Positions 27,824 through 37,097 of a stretch of DNA of 64,000 bases are shown in pieces. A program made the translations under genes and the position numbers. The stretch lies in the NCBI RefSeq assembly GCF_014385105.1, contig NZ_JACRTE010000004.1, forward strand, positions 186,001 to 250,000, in the 5' to 3' direction. Within the stretch, counting starts at the first letter, position 1, and the number at the start of each line of letters is the position of its first letter. The notes beneath the pieces were generated by a model. It searched no databases. It was not told the origin of the DNA and saw only the letters and a program-made list of their open reading frames with translations. The stretch is from Qingrenia yutianensis. Its GTDB lineage: Bacteria; Bacillota; Clostridia; UMGS1810.

Positions 27824-28297
27824 GTGCTTTCTCCGCTTGATATTGAAAGTAAAAAATTTATAAAATCCGCGGTCGGCGGATACAACAGAGCCGACGTAGA
27901 CAAGTTTATGGAGCTTGTTTTGGCTGACTACGAAAAGCTTTACCGCGAAAATATCGCGTTAAAGGACAAGACAAACACTCTTTCGGACGCGGTTGACCAT
28001 TACAAATCAATGGAGGACACAATGCAAAGCACGCTTCTGGTTGCGCAGAGCGCGAGCGAGGAAGTGCGCAATAATGCGTCGGAAAAGGCGCGCCTTATCA
28101 TTGAGGACGCAAACAAAAAGGCGGAGGACATTATAAAAAATGCCAACGCCGAAATGCAGAAAAGCGCCGAGAAAAACGAGCAGTTAAAGCGCGACTACAT
28201 ACTATTTAAATCCCGTGTTATTGCGGAATTTGAAACATATCTCAAGACTATGAAATCAAACATTCAAAACGGCGAAAATCAGGAAAACAAAAATTAG
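27824..28297 (+). CDS. divIVA: Septum site / polarity protein DivIVA
   Basis: Coiled-coil protein that binds negatively curved membrane at poles and septa. The N-terminal lipid-binding segment is recognisable (LSPLDIESKKFIKSAVGGYNRADVDKFM), followed by coiled coil through most of the 157 residues, including an Ala/Lys/Glu-rich stretch at about 85-125. Start GTG 27824 behind GAGGTGAT. It closes the yggS-sepF-ylmH-divIVA run ahead of ileS, the order typical of Gram-positives. Confidence 0.94.
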   Translation: MLSPLDIESKKFIKSAVGGYNRADVDKFMELVLADYEKLYRENIALKDKTNTLSDAVDHYKSMEDTMQSTLLVAQSASEEVRNNASEKARLIIEDANKKAEDIIKNANAEMQKSAEKNEQLKRDYILFKSRVIAEFETYLKTMKSNIQNGENQENKN

Positions 28298-28356
28298 TTT
28301 TAATTTTTATATATACATTTTTGTTTGGCAGTTTTAAAAAAGGAGTTGTTTTATAA

Positions 28357-31143
28357 GTGGAAGAATTCGATTACAGCAAAACCCTTAATCTTCCCAAAAC
28401 CGATTTTTCTATGAGGGCAAATCTTCCTCAGAAAGAGCCTGAAATGGTGAAAAAATGGGACAGCGAAGGGCTTTACGAGCAGTTGATGGAGGAGAACAAG
28501 GGCAAGCAGGAATTTACTCTGCACGACGGTCCTCCGTTCGCAAACGGCGACATTCATTTGGGTCACAGTTTGAATAAAATTTTAAAAGATATTATTCTCC
28601 GTTTTAAAAATATGGACGGTTACCGCGCGCAGTATATCCCCGGCTGGGATACGCACGGACTTCCGATTGAGGTTCAGGCAATAAAGAAACTCAAAATCAA
28701 AAAAGACGAGGTATCGACGAGCGAATTCCGCAAAATCTGCGAGGATTTCGCTATGAAATATATCAACAATCAGGCTGAACAGTTTAAAAGACTCGGTGTT
28801 TTGGCGGACTACAAGCACCCGTATTACACACTTCAGCCGCAGTTTGAGGGCAGACAGATTGAAGTTTTCGGCAAAATGGCAAATTCGGGCGTTATCTATA
28901 AAGGTATGAAACCCGTTTACTGGTGCCCCGACTGCGAAACTGCGCTTGCCGAGGCGGAAATTGAATATGCCGAGGACAAGACAAATTCAATTTACGTGCG
29001 TTTCCGCGTAAACGACGACAAGGGTGTTTTCAAGGGCTTTGACAAAGACAAAATCTTCTTTGTAATCTGGACGACCACAACCTGGACTCTCCCCGGAAAC
29101 GTTGCAATTTGCTTAAACCCCGACTTTATCTATGCTTTGGTTGACGTCGGCGGTGAATACTACGTTGTTGCGAAAGACCTTGTTGACACGTTCTGCAAGG
29201 CTGCAAATATTGAAAATTACAAAATTGCCGCAGAATTTGACGGCAAAGATTTGGAATACATCACCTGCAAGCACCCGTTTATCGACCGCGATTCTTTGGT
29301 AATTCTCGGTGACCACGTTACGCTTGACGCAGGTACAGGCTGTGTTCATACCGCTCCCGGTCACGGCGCGGAGGACTTTGTTGCGTGCCAGAATTACGAT
29401 TTGCCGATTATCGTTCCCGTCGATTCAAAAGGCGTGCTGAACGAGGAGGCAGGCAAATTTGCCGGTATGTATTACGAAAAATCAAACTCGGCAATTATAG
29501 ATGAACTTAAAAGCACAAATTCGCTCGTTGCAATCGAGCCGATTATTCACCAGTATCCCCACTGCTGGAGATGCTCGTCGCCTATTGTTTTCCGTGCGAC
29601 GGAGCAGTGGTTCGCGTCGGTTGACAAGTTTAAAAAAGCCGCGGTTGAGGCTATTAAAGAGGTTGACTGGCTTCCCAAATGGGGCGAGGACAGAATTACA
29701 AAAATGGTTGAGGACAGGAGCGACTGGTGCATTTCGCGTCAGAGAAAATGGGGTGTTCCCATTCCGATTTTCTACTGCGAGGAGTGCGGTCACGAGCTTA
29801 TAAACGAAGAAACCGTAAAAATTATATCAAAACTTTTCAGCGAAAAAGGTTCGGGAATTTGGTACGAGCTTGACGCGTCGGAAATTCTTCCCAAGGGCAC
29901 TAAATGCGAAAAGTGCGGATGTGAGCATTTCACAAAAGAAAAGGATATTATGGACGTTTGGTTTGACTCGGGTTCGAGCCATTATGCCGTTTTGGAAGGC
30001 CGTGACAATTTAAGCTGGCCGGCAGACGTTTACCTTGAGGGCAACGACCAGTACCGCGGTTGGTTCCAGTCGTCGCTTTTGACAAGCGTTGCACTCGGCA
30101 AAAAAGCGCCGTACAAAAAGGTTATCACGCACGGTATGGTTGTTGACGGCAACGGCAAAAAGATGTCGAAATCGCTCGGCAACGGCATAGACCCGCTTGA
30201 TGTCGGAAAAAAATTCGGCATTGATATTCTCCGCTTGTGGGTTGTTTCGTCCGATTACAAAACAGACGTAAGAATTAGCAACGATATTTTGAAACAGCTT
30301 TCCGAAAGCTACCGAAAAATCAGAAACACGGCGAGATATATCCTCGGCAATACCGCGGATTTCAACCCCGATACCGATTCGGTTGAATATAAGGATATGC
30401 TCGAAATCGACCGCTGGGCGCTTTACAAACTCAATGCGCTCTGCAAAAAGGCGCTCGAGGCGTACAGGAGCTACGAATTCCATTCGCTCCAGCACGCAAT
30501 TCACCATTTCTGCGTCGTTGATATGAGTAACTTCTATCTTGATATTATAAAAGACAGACTTTACACCGAAAAAGCGGACAGCCAGGCGAGAAGAAGCGCG
30601 CAGACGGCAATGTATAAAATTCTCGACGCGCTTGTGAAACTCCTTGCGCCGGTGCTTTGCTTTACGACGGAGGAAATCTGGAACGCTATGCCCCACGCAA
30701 AAGAGGACGCGAAAAAGCACGTTATGTTTGCAGGTATGCCGAAGGTTTGCGGCGAATACGACGACAGTGCGCTTGCCGAAAAATACGACAGACTTATTGC
30801 GATTAAAAACGATGTCAGCAAAGCTCTTGAAAGCGCGCGAAACGAAAAGATTATCGGTCATTCGCTCAACGCGAAAGTCGAAATCAGCGCAGAGGGTGAT
30901 TTGTACGCGTTCCTGAAAGAAAACGAAAACGAGCTTAAAACCGTGTTCATCACCTCGGACGCTTGCGTTCACGAGGGCAAGGGCGACGGCGTAAAAGGCG
31001 AGGAAACGGGTGCGTACATCAAAATTTCGGTGTCGGACGGCGAAAAGTGCGAAAGATGCTGGATGTATTCAACAACGGTCGGTGAGGACAAAGACCACCC
31101 GACACTGTGCAAACGCTGTGCAGACGTTGTAAAGAGTTTATAA
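28357..31143 (+). CDS. ileS: Isoleucyl-tRNA synthetase
   Basis: Class I synthetase for tRNA-Ile with editing domain, 928 residues. HLGH at 67-70 (in PPFANGDIHLGHSLNKI), KMSKS at 602-606, editing-domain segments WTTTTWTLPGNVAI and GTGCVHTAPGHGAEDF, and a C-terminal zinc site CERCWMYS...CKRC. Start GTG 28357 follows AAGGAG. Only 59 bases separate it from divIVA, so there is no room for the T-box leader that often precedes ileS in Bacillota. A terminator follows. Confidence 0.98.
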   Translation: MEEFDYSKTLNLPKTDFSMRANLPQKEPEMVKKWDSEGLYEQLMEENKGKQEFTLHDGPPFANGDIHLGHSLNKILKDIILRFKNMDGYRAQYIPGWDTHGLPIEVQAIKKLKIKKDEVSTSEFRKICEDFAMKYINNQAEQFKRLGVLADYKHPYYTLQPQFEGRQIEVFGKMANSGVIYKGMKPVYWCPDCETALAEAEIEYAEDKTNSIYVRFRVNDDKGVFKGFDKDKIFFVIWTTTTWTLPGNVAICLNPDFIYALVDVGGEYYVVAKDLVDTFCKAANIENYKIAAEFDGKDLEYITCKHPFIDRDSLVILGDHVTLDAGTGCVHTAPGHGAEDFVACQNYDLPIIVPVDSKGVLNEEAGKFAGMYYEKSNSAIIDELKSTNSLVAIEPIIHQYPHCWRCSSPIVFRATEQWFASVDKFKKAAVEAIKEVDWLPKWGEDRITKMVEDRSDWCISRQRKWGVPIPIFYCEECGHELINEETVKIISKLFSEKGSGIWYELDASEILPKGTKCEKCGCEHFTKEKDIMDVWFDSGSSHYAVLEGRDNLSWPADVYLEGNDQYRGWFQSSLLTSVALGKKAPYKKVITHGMVVDGNGKKMSKSLGNGIDPLDVGKKFGIDILRLWVVSSDYKTDVRISNDILKQLSESYRKIRNTARYILGNTADFNPDTDSVEYKDMLEIDRWALYKLNALCKKALEAYRSYEFHSLQHAIHHFCVVDMSNFYLDIIKDRLYTEKADSQARRSAQTAMYKILDALVKLLAPVLCFTTEEIWNAMPHAKEDAKKHVMFAGMPKVCGEYDDSALAEKYDRLIAIKNDVSKALESARNEKIIGHSLNAKVEISAEGDLYAFLKENENELKTVFITSDACVHEGKGDGVKGEETGAYIKISVSDGEKCERCWMYSTTVGEDKDHPTLCKRCADVVKSL

Positions 31144-31160
31144 AAACAGGTTTTTTAAAG

Positions 31161-31197
31161 ATTCAGATGCCGATTTTTTGTCGGCTCTGAATTTTTA
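31161..31197 (+). terminator. Terminator after ileS
   Basis: ATTCAGA and GCCGA pair with TCGGC and TCTGAAT across a T-rich loop, one bulged T, followed by TTTTT. Confidence 0.85.
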
Positions 31198-31240
31198 CAT
31201 ATAATTTTGTATTTTTCTATTAAATTTTGGGAGGTATATG

Positions 31241-32701
31241 ATGAACGACAAATTTGCATTTGAAGGTCTTACGTTTGACGACGTGTTGCTTATTCCGCAG
31301 AAAAGCGACGTTCTGCCCAACGAGATTGACCTTACAACCAAGCTTACAAACAATATTACACTCAACATTCCTATGATGAGCGCCGCTATGGACACCGTTA
31401 CCGAATCTGCGCTTGCCATTGCAATGGCGCGCGAGGGCGGAATAGGCATAATCCACAAGAATATGTCAATCGAGGCGCAGGCTATTGAGGTTGACAAGGT
31501 TAAAAGGTCGGAGCACGGCGTTATTGTTGACCCGTTCCATCTTTCGCCCGAGCATACGCTTGAGGACGCCGACAATATTATGGGAAAATACAGAATTTCG
31601 GGCGTGCCGATTACAGACGACAGCGGTAAGCTTGTCGGAATACTTACAAACCGCGATTTGCGCTTTGAAACCGACTTTTCAAAACAGATTAAATACGTTA
31701 TGACAAAGGAAAACCTTATCACCGCGCCCGAGGGCACAACTCTCGACGAGGCGAAAAAAATCCTTATGACGCACAAAATCGAAAAACTCCCGATTGTTGA
31801 CAAAAACGGCAATCTTAAAGGACTTATCACCATTAAAGATATTGAAAAATCGGTGAAATACCCCAATTCCGCAAAAGATTCGAGCGGACGCCTTCTTGCA
31901 GGTGCGGCAATCGGCATCACAAACGACGTTCTCGACAGGGTTGAGGCGCTTGTTGCGTCGCACGTTGACGTTTTGGTGCTCGACTCGGCGCACGGTCATT
32001 CGGCAAACATTTTCAAATGCATTAAAAAAGTTAAAGAGGCATTTCCGCACGTTGACCTCATTGCCGGAAACATTGCAACCGCTGAGGCGGCGGAGGATTT
32101 GATTGATGCCGGCGTTGACGCAATTAAAGTCGGCATAGGACCGGGTTCAATTTGTACAACCCGTATCGTTGCAGGTATCGGTATGCCACAGATAAGCGCA
32201 ATTTACAACGCGTCGCAGGTTGCCAAAAAGAAAGGTATTCCCGTTATCGGCGACGGCGGTATCAAATATTCGGGCGACATCACAAAGGCGATTGCCGCCG
32301 GTGCGAACGTTATTATGATAGGAAGCCTCCTTGCAGGCTGTGAGGAAAGCCCGGGCGAAATTGAAATTTATCAGGGCAGAAACTTTAAGGTTTACCGCGG
32401 AATGGGTTCGCTCGCCGCTATGGAAAAGGGAAGCCGTGACAGATACTTCCAGACGGGCACCAAAAAGCTTGTTCCCGAGGGCGTTGAGGGACGTGTTCCC
32501 TACAAAGGACCGCTTGCCGACACTGTTTATCAGCTCCTCGGCGGTTTGAGGTCGGGTATGGGATACTGCGGTGCGAAAAACATTAACGACCTTATCGAAA
32601 ACGGCAAATTTGTCCGCATTACGGGTGCAGGTCTTAAAGAAAGCCACCCCCACGATATTTACATCACAAAAGAGGCGCCCAACTACAGCGCACAGGTATA
32701 A
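31241..32701 (+). CDS. guaB: Inosine-5'-monophosphate dehydrogenase
   Basis: Oxidises IMP to XMP, the first committed step to GMP. TIM barrel with the catalytic loop GPGSICTTRIVAGIG (Cys about 305) and a Bateman module of two CBS domains inserted at about residues 95-200. 486 residues. Two adjacent ATGs exist; I choose 31241 because GGGAGGT ends 6 bases before it. guaA, the next step, is 30 kb away in this window. It is alone between two terminators, with no purine riboswitch seen upstream. Confidence 0.98.
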   Translation: MNDKFAFEGLTFDDVLLIPQKSDVLPNEIDLTTKLTNNITLNIPMMSAAMDTVTESALAIAMAREGGIGIIHKNMSIEAQAIEVDKVKRSEHGVIVDPFHLSPEHTLEDADNIMGKYRISGVPITDDSGKLVGILTNRDLRFETDFSKQIKYVMTKENLITAPEGTTLDEAKKILMTHKIEKLPIVDKNGNLKGLITIKDIEKSVKYPNSAKDSSGRLLAGAAIGITNDVLDRVEALVASHVDVLVLDSAHGHSANIFKCIKKVKEAFPHVDLIAGNIATAEAAEDLIDAGVDAIKVGIGPGSICTTRIVAGIGMPQISAIYNASQVAKKKGIPVIGDGGIKYSGDITKAIAAGANVIMIGSLLAGCEESPGEIEIYQGRNFKVYRGMGSLAAMEKGSRDRYFQTGTKKLVPEGVEGRVPYKGPLADTVYQLLGGLRSGMGYCGAKNINDLIENGKFVRITGAGLKESHPHDIYITKEAPNYSAQV

Positions 32702-32707
32702 AAAACA

Positions 32708-32745
32708 AACCCCAAACGTACTTTTCGTTTGGGGTTAAATTTTTT
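32708..32745 (+). terminator. Terminator between guaB and nrdG (bidirectional)
   Basis: AACCCCAAACG (32708-32718) pairs with CGTTTGGGGTT (32726-32736), loop TACTTTT, with T-runs on both strands. It serves convergent guaB and nrdG. Confidence 0.93.
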
Positions 32746-32749
32746 ATTT

Positions 32750-33313
32750 TTACATTTCATATATGTTCCCGTTTCCCGGTGTACGCTCCCATTTGCCTGA
32801 GAGCGGAACAAGTTTGTTTTCGGCAAGCGATTTTTTAACGTCGATTATATTTTGATTTGACGACCCCCGAAAAAGCAGTGACAAATCCTTTTTTTCTTCT
32901 ATAAATCTGCCGTCTACAAGAACGTCGATGTTGGACAGAATATCCATTATTTTCTGATGTCTTTCGCCGTTTCCGTTTAAAAAATCGTTTGCAAAATCAA
33001 ATCCCGTGTAGCACCAGATGTTTTTTTGCGAAAAACGTTTTCTGCACTCTTTCACAACCGACAAAACACCGCCGAGGTTTTCATTTTCAAACGGTTCTCC
33101 GCCGAGAATTGTAAGTCCGCTTATAAAATCTTTGTCAAGCGCGGACATAATTTCCTCCATTGTTTCGTCGGTGAATTTTTCGCCGAAATCAAAGTCCCAT
33201 GCCTCTTTGTTAAAGCAGTTTTTGCACCTGTGACGGCACCCGCTAACAAAGAGCGAAACGCGCACGCCGACGCCGTTTGCTATGTCATTTTTTTTAATTG
33301 CCGCAACGTTCAC
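32750..33313 (-). CDS. nrdG: Anaerobic ribonucleotide reductase activating protein
   Basis: Radical SAM activase that generates the glycyl radical on NrdD. The cluster motif CRHRCKNC gives C26, C30 and C33; TILGGEPFENENL matches the family GGEP motif. 187 residues. Start GTG 33313 behind AAAGGAA. It lies 69 bases downstream of nrdD on the same strand with a hairpin between them. Confidence 0.95.
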   Translation of the reverse strand: MNVAAIKKNDIANGVGVRVSLFVSGCRHRCKNCFNKEAWDFDFGEKFTDETMEEIMSALDKDFISGLTILGGEPFENENLGGVLSVVKECRKRFSQKNIWCYTGFDFANDFLNGNGERHQKIMDILSNIDVLVDGRFIEEKKDLSLLFRGSSNQNIIDVKKSLAENKLVPLSGKWERTPGNGNIYEM

Positions 33314-33332
33314 GATAAAATTCCTTTCAAAA

Positions 33333-33366
33333 CTTCGGACGTACAGTTTTTATGTACGTCCGAAAG
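33333..33366 (-). terminator. Hairpin between nrdD and nrdG
   Basis: Twelve-pair stem TTCGGACGTACA (33334-33345) with TGTACGTCCGAA (33353-33364). Only a short T stretch follows on the minus strand, so it may be a partial terminator or a processing site that lowers nrdG relative to nrdD. Confidence 0.6.
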
Positions 33367-33382
33367 ATATATTTTTAAAATT

Positions 33383-35560
33383 TTACAGGTGCAAAACTCT
33401 CTCTTTTATCTCCTGTGTTCTGCCCTGGTTCCAAAATTGCGTTCCGATATATCCGCACGTTCTGCGCGCAACGTTAAGCTTGTTCTGGTCGGTATTATGG
33501 CAGTTCGGGCACTCCCAAACAAGCTTGCCGTGTTCGTTTTCCTTGATTTCAATTTCGCCGTCGTATCCGCAAACCTGACAGTAGTCCGACTTTGTGTTAA
33601 GCTCGGCATACATAATGTTGTTGTAGATAAATTTCATAACGGTGAGAACTGCCTCAAGGTTGTTCTGCATATTCGGTACTTCAACGTACGAAATTGCACC
33701 GCCGGGGGAAAGCGCCTGGAATTTTGCTTCAAGTGCAAGCTTGTCAAACGCGTCAATGTTCTCCGAAACGTGAACGTGATAGCTGTTTGTGATATAGTTC
33801 TTGTCGGTCACGCCTTTCACAATTCCGAAACGTTTTTGCAGACATTTTGCAAATTTGTATGTTGTGCTTTCGAGCGGTGTGCCGTAAAGCGAGTAGTCGA
33901 TATTTTCCGCAGCTTTCCATTTTGCGGTATATTCGTTAAGCTTTTTCATAATTTCAAGCCCGAGTTCCTCGCCGTCTTTCTCGGTGAGTTTTTTGCCGAT
34001 AAGCGCATAAACACATTCCCAAAGACCGGCATATCCGAGCGAAAGTGTGGAATATCCGCCGTGGAGATATTTGTCAATCGTTTCGCCCTTTTTAAGACGC
34101 AAAAGTGCGCCGTGCTGCCAAAGAATGGGCGCAGCGTCCGACACGGTTCCCGTAAGACGTTCGTGGCGCGCCTGGAGCGCTCTGTGGCAAAGTTCCATTC
34201 TCTCGCCGAAAATCTGCCAGAATTTTGTCAAATCTTTGTCTGCCGAAAGACCTATATCAACAAGGTTAACCGTCACAACGCCCTGATTAAATCTGCCGTA
34301 ATACTTCGGTTTGCCGTTTTCGTCAACATACGGCGTGAGGAAACTTCGGCAGCCCATACAGGTGTAGCAGTGACCTTCGCCGTTTTTGTCGATTTTGTTT
34401 TGGAGCATAATTTTTTCCGAAATATAGTCGGGCACCATACGCTTTGCGGTGCATTTTGCCGCAAGCTCGGTGAGGTAGTAATATTTGCTGTCGGGGTGGA
34501 TATTGTCCTCCTCCAAAACGTAAATAAGCTTCGGAAAGGCAGGCGTAATCCACACGCCTTTTTCGTTTTTAACGCCTCTGTAACGCTGACGGAGCGTTTC
34601 CTCGATAATCAGCGCAAGGTCTTTTTTCTCCTGTTCGTTTTTTGCCTCGTTGAGATACATAAACACCGTCACAAACGGCGCCTGTCCGTTGGTGGTCATA
34701 AGCGTTACAACCTGATACTGAATCATCTGAACGCCGTTTTTAACCTCCTCGCGGAGTCTTTTTTCGGTAATCTGCGAAATTTTGTCCTCTGTAACCTCGT
34801 CATCGATCTCGCGCAGTTCCGCCTCAACCTGTTTTCTTATTTTCTTTCGGCTGACGTCCACAAACGGCGCAAGATGCGTAAGGCTTATGCTCTGTCCGCC
34901 GTACTGGCACGACGCAACCTGTGCGATAATCTGGGTTGAAATGTTGCACGCAGTGGAAAAACTGTGCGGTTTTTCGATAAGCGTTCCGCTGATAACAGTG
35001 CCGTTCTGGAGCATATCTTCAAGGTTCACAAGGTCGCAGTTATGCATATGCTGTGCGAAATAATCCGCGTCGTGAAAGTGAATAATTCCCTGTTCGTGCG
35101 CCGAAACAATGTCGGACGGCAAAAGAATACGCTTTGTAATATCCTTTGAAACCTCGCCTGCCATATAGTCGCGCTGAACGCTGTTGACGGTGGGGTTTTT
35201 GTTTGAATTTTCCTGTTTAACCTCTTCGTTGTTGCACTCGATAAGGCTCAAAATCTGCTCGTCGGTGGTGTTTGATTTACGCACCAGCGCACGGTTATAG
35301 CGGTAGGTGATGTATCTTCTCGCAACGTCAAATGCGCGCTGATTCATAATCTGGTCCTCGACCATATCCTGAATTTCCTCAACGCTGAGTGAACGGTTTA
35401 TATTGAGCGCCGCGCTTTCAACGTCCTCGGCAATTCTCTTTATTTGTACTGCCGACATTCTCGCACTCGGCACAACGCTTTCGTTTGCCTTTGAAACCGC
35501 GATAATAATTTTTTCGGGATCGAAAACTTCTTCAATTCCGCTTCGTTTTATGATTTTCAT
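33383..35560 (-). CDS. nrdD: Anaerobic (class III) ribonucleoside-triphosphate reductase
   Basis: Reduces ribonucleotides to deoxyribonucleotides without oxygen using a glycyl radical. An N-terminal ATP-cone (about residues 1-90, starting MKIIKRSG) provides allosteric control; the catalytic barrel holds CYTCMGCRSFLTP; the C-terminus has a zinc site (CQVCGYDG...CPNCHN) and the radical motif RRTCGY with Gly near 703. 725 residues from ATG 35560, behind GGGAGGAAAAGG; the frame extends 8 codons further but that start lacks a site. It indicates anaerobic growth. Confidence 0.97.
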   Translation of the reverse strand: MKIIKRSGIEEVFDPEKIIIAVSKANESVVPSARMSAVQIKRIAEDVESAALNINRSLSVEEIQDMVEDQIMNQRAFDVARRYITYRYNRALVRKSNTTDEQILSLIECNNEEVKQENSNKNPTVNSVQRDYMAGEVSKDITKRILLPSDIVSAHEQGIIHFHDADYFAQHMHNCDLVNLEDMLQNGTVISGTLIEKPHSFSTACNISTQIIAQVASCQYGGQSISLTHLAPFVDVSRKKIRKQVEAELREIDDEVTEDKISQITEKRLREEVKNGVQMIQYQVVTLMTTNGQAPFVTVFMYLNEAKNEQEKKDLALIIEETLRQRYRGVKNEKGVWITPAFPKLIYVLEEDNIHPDSKYYYLTELAAKCTAKRMVPDYISEKIMLQNKIDKNGEGHCYTCMGCRSFLTPYVDENGKPKYYGRFNQGVVTVNLVDIGLSADKDLTKFWQIFGERMELCHRALQARHERLTGTVSDAAPILWQHGALLRLKKGETIDKYLHGGYSTLSLGYAGLWECVYALIGKKLTEKDGEELGLEIMKKLNEYTAKWKAAENIDYSLYGTPLESTTYKFAKCLQKRFGIVKGVTDKNYITNSYHVHVSENIDAFDKLALEAKFQALSPGGAISYVEVPNMQNNLEAVLTVMKFIYNNIMYAELNTKSDYCQVCGYDGEIEIKENEHGKLVWECPNCHNTDQNKLNVARRTCGYIGTQFWNQGRTQEIKERVLHL

Positions 35561-35648
35561 TTTCCTTTTCCTCCCAAAACGCACAAAACACTCTCTTTAA
35601 CGCTTTTCTTTATGTAAATTGTAATAATTTCCTTGGCGTGTTGAATAT

Positions 35649-35677
35649 ATTATAACAATATATAGTGTGTTTGTCAA
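35649..35677 (-). promoter_or_regulatory. Consensus promoter of nrdD-nrdG
   Basis: Minus strand TTGACA (35677-35672), exactly 17 bases, TATAAT (35654-35649). Its spacer contains an NrdR-type box. Confidence 0.92.
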
Positions 35678-35700
35678 TACCGAATATCTATATATTGTTA
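35653..35700 (-). promoter_or_regulatory. Pair of NrdR-type boxes
   Basis: Two matches to the NrdR consensus acaCwAtATaTwGtgt: 35653-35668 (14 of 16 in the plus orientation, core CAATATATAG) and 35685-35700 (core CTATATATTG, all ten core positions). Centres are 32 bp apart, about three helical turns. The first lies in the promoter spacer and overlaps the -10, the second just upstream of -35. nrdR itself is not in the window. Confidence 0.8.
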
Positions 35701-35710
35701 TTTTCTGTAA

Positions 35711-35781
35711 AACGGCGCAAAGTGCCGTCGCTACGGCAAAAAACGGTAAACGAAGGAATTACGCTCGTAATTCCTTCGTTA
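35711..35781 (-). terminator. Terminator(s) after trhP
   Basis: ACGAAGGAATTACG (35750-35763) and CGTAATTCCTTCGT form a 14-pair stem, followed on the minus strand by TTTACCGTTTTTT. Beyond it lie overlapping short GC hairpins built from ACGGC/GCCGT (35711-35737), ending in TTTT. They separate trhP from the nrdD promoter. Confidence 0.8.
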
Positions 35782-35825
35782 TAAATATACAAATAAAAAA
35801 ATATTTTTTGTGAAAAACAGACAAA

Positions 35826-37073
35826 TTATCTGTCGTTCAAATTTTTAACATCAACTTTTGTGCGGACGATTGAATAATCTTCAACGTCGAAATCGACCTT
35901 AAATTTCACAATCATCTGCGGATGAGGCGCAACATCTATAGAATTTCCGTCCGCGTCGGTCATTTCGGTAATTTTAAAACTTCTGTTTTCGCCGTTCGGC
36001 ATCAAAAACTCAATTTCATCGCCGACGAAAAATCGGTTGCGCTGTTCAAGCGTCACAGTTTTCGTCTGCTTGTCAAACGCCTTTACAACTGCGGTTGTTT
36101 GGTAATTCTGAATATACGTGCTCGACGTGTAAACCTGCTCGGTGCCTTTCGGTTTTTCGTCGAAAAATCCCGTCGTGTAGCCTCGGTAGCTGATTTTTTT
36201 CAGCTCCTCAAGGTTTTCGGGATTGAATTTGTAATTTTTCTTATCCTTATAATATGCGTCAATTTCGCGCCTGTATGCTTTGACCACTGTTGCGACGTAC
36301 AATTCGTTTTTTACACGGCCTTCAATTTTGAGGCTGGTTATACCGCTTTCGATAATTTCGGGAATACGTTCAATCATACACAAATCCTTTGAATTGTAGA
36401 TAAACGTTCCGCGCTCGTTCTCGAAAACGGGCATATATTCGCCGGGACGTTTTTCCTCAACCAAGGCATATTTCCAACGGCACGGGTGAGCGCACGCGCC
36501 CATATTTGCGTCGCGGTGAGTCATATAGTTTGACAGCAGACATCTGCCCGAGTAGGAAATGCACATCGCGCCGTGAACGAAACATTCAAGTTCCAAATCG
36601 GACGGCGTGTTTTCGCGTATTTCGCGTATCTCGTCAAACGACATTTCGCGCGCGAGAATAACGCGTTTCGCGCCCTGTGAGTGCCAGAATTTCGCGCTTT
36701 CAAAGTTTGTGTTGTTTGCCTGCGTGCTGATGTGAATGTCAAGACGGGGCGCACACTTTTTTGCAAGCGCAAACATTCCGGGGTCGGAAATAATTATCGC
36801 GTCGGCGCCGAGAGCGTCAACCTCGCGGACAAACTCGGGAAATTTTTTAATATCGCCGTTGTGCGGAATGATGTTCGCCGTGATATACACTTTTTTGCCG
36901 AGATTGTGGGCAAAATCTATGCCCTCTTTTATTTCGTCCGCGGTGAAATTTTTTGCCGCAACGCGGAGCGAAAATTCTTCACCGCCGATATAAACCGCGT
37001 CCGCGCCGTAGACAAGCGCATATTTTAACTTTGCGAGCGACCCTGCCGGCGCAAGAAGTTCAACCTTTTCCAT
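35826..37073 (-). CDS. trhP: U32 family peptidase-like tRNA hydroxylation protein
   Basis: U32 family protein, 415 residues, opening MEKVELLAPAGSLAKLKYAL. The cysteine-rich signature (ECFVHGAMCISYSGRC, then GACAHPCRW) would hold an Fe-S cluster. In E. coli and B. subtilis such proteins (TrhP; YrrN/YrrO) are needed for prephenate-dependent 5-hydroxylation of U34 in tRNA; the peptidase name is historical. The gene upstream on the same strand is the O-methyltransferase TrmR, which acts on the product, and this strengthens the assignment. Start behind AAGGAG. Confidence 0.88.
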   Translation of the reverse strand: MEKVELLAPAGSLAKLKYALVYGADAVYIGGEEFSLRVAAKNFTADEIKEGIDFAHNLGKKVYITANIIPHNGDIKKFPEFVREVDALGADAIIISDPGMFALAKKCAPRLDIHISTQANNTNFESAKFWHSQGAKRVILAREMSFDEIREIRENTPSDLELECFVHGAMCISYSGRCLLSNYMTHRDANMGACAHPCRWKYALVEEKRPGEYMPVFENERGTFIYNSKDLCMIERIPEIIESGITSLKIEGRVKNELYVATVVKAYRREIDAYYKDKKNYKFNPENLEELKKISYRGYTTGFFDEKPKGTEQVYTSSTYIQNYQTTAVVKAFDKQTKTVTLEQRNRFFVGDEIEFLMPNGENRSFKITEMTDADGNSIDVAPHPQMIVKFKVDFDVEDYSIVRTKVDVKNLNDR

Positions 37074-37097
37074 AATGTTCTCCTTAAAATTTTTATC

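Noticed and set aside
28298..28356. Expected T-box leader for ileS
   Set aside because: The gap is 59 bases and shows no T-box motif or terminator, so none is reported.
33026..34939. 637-codon plus-strand frame
   Set aside because: Antisense to nrdD and nrdG, whose protein motifs are unmistakable; composition (Phe/Val/Arg-rich) is that of a shadow frame.
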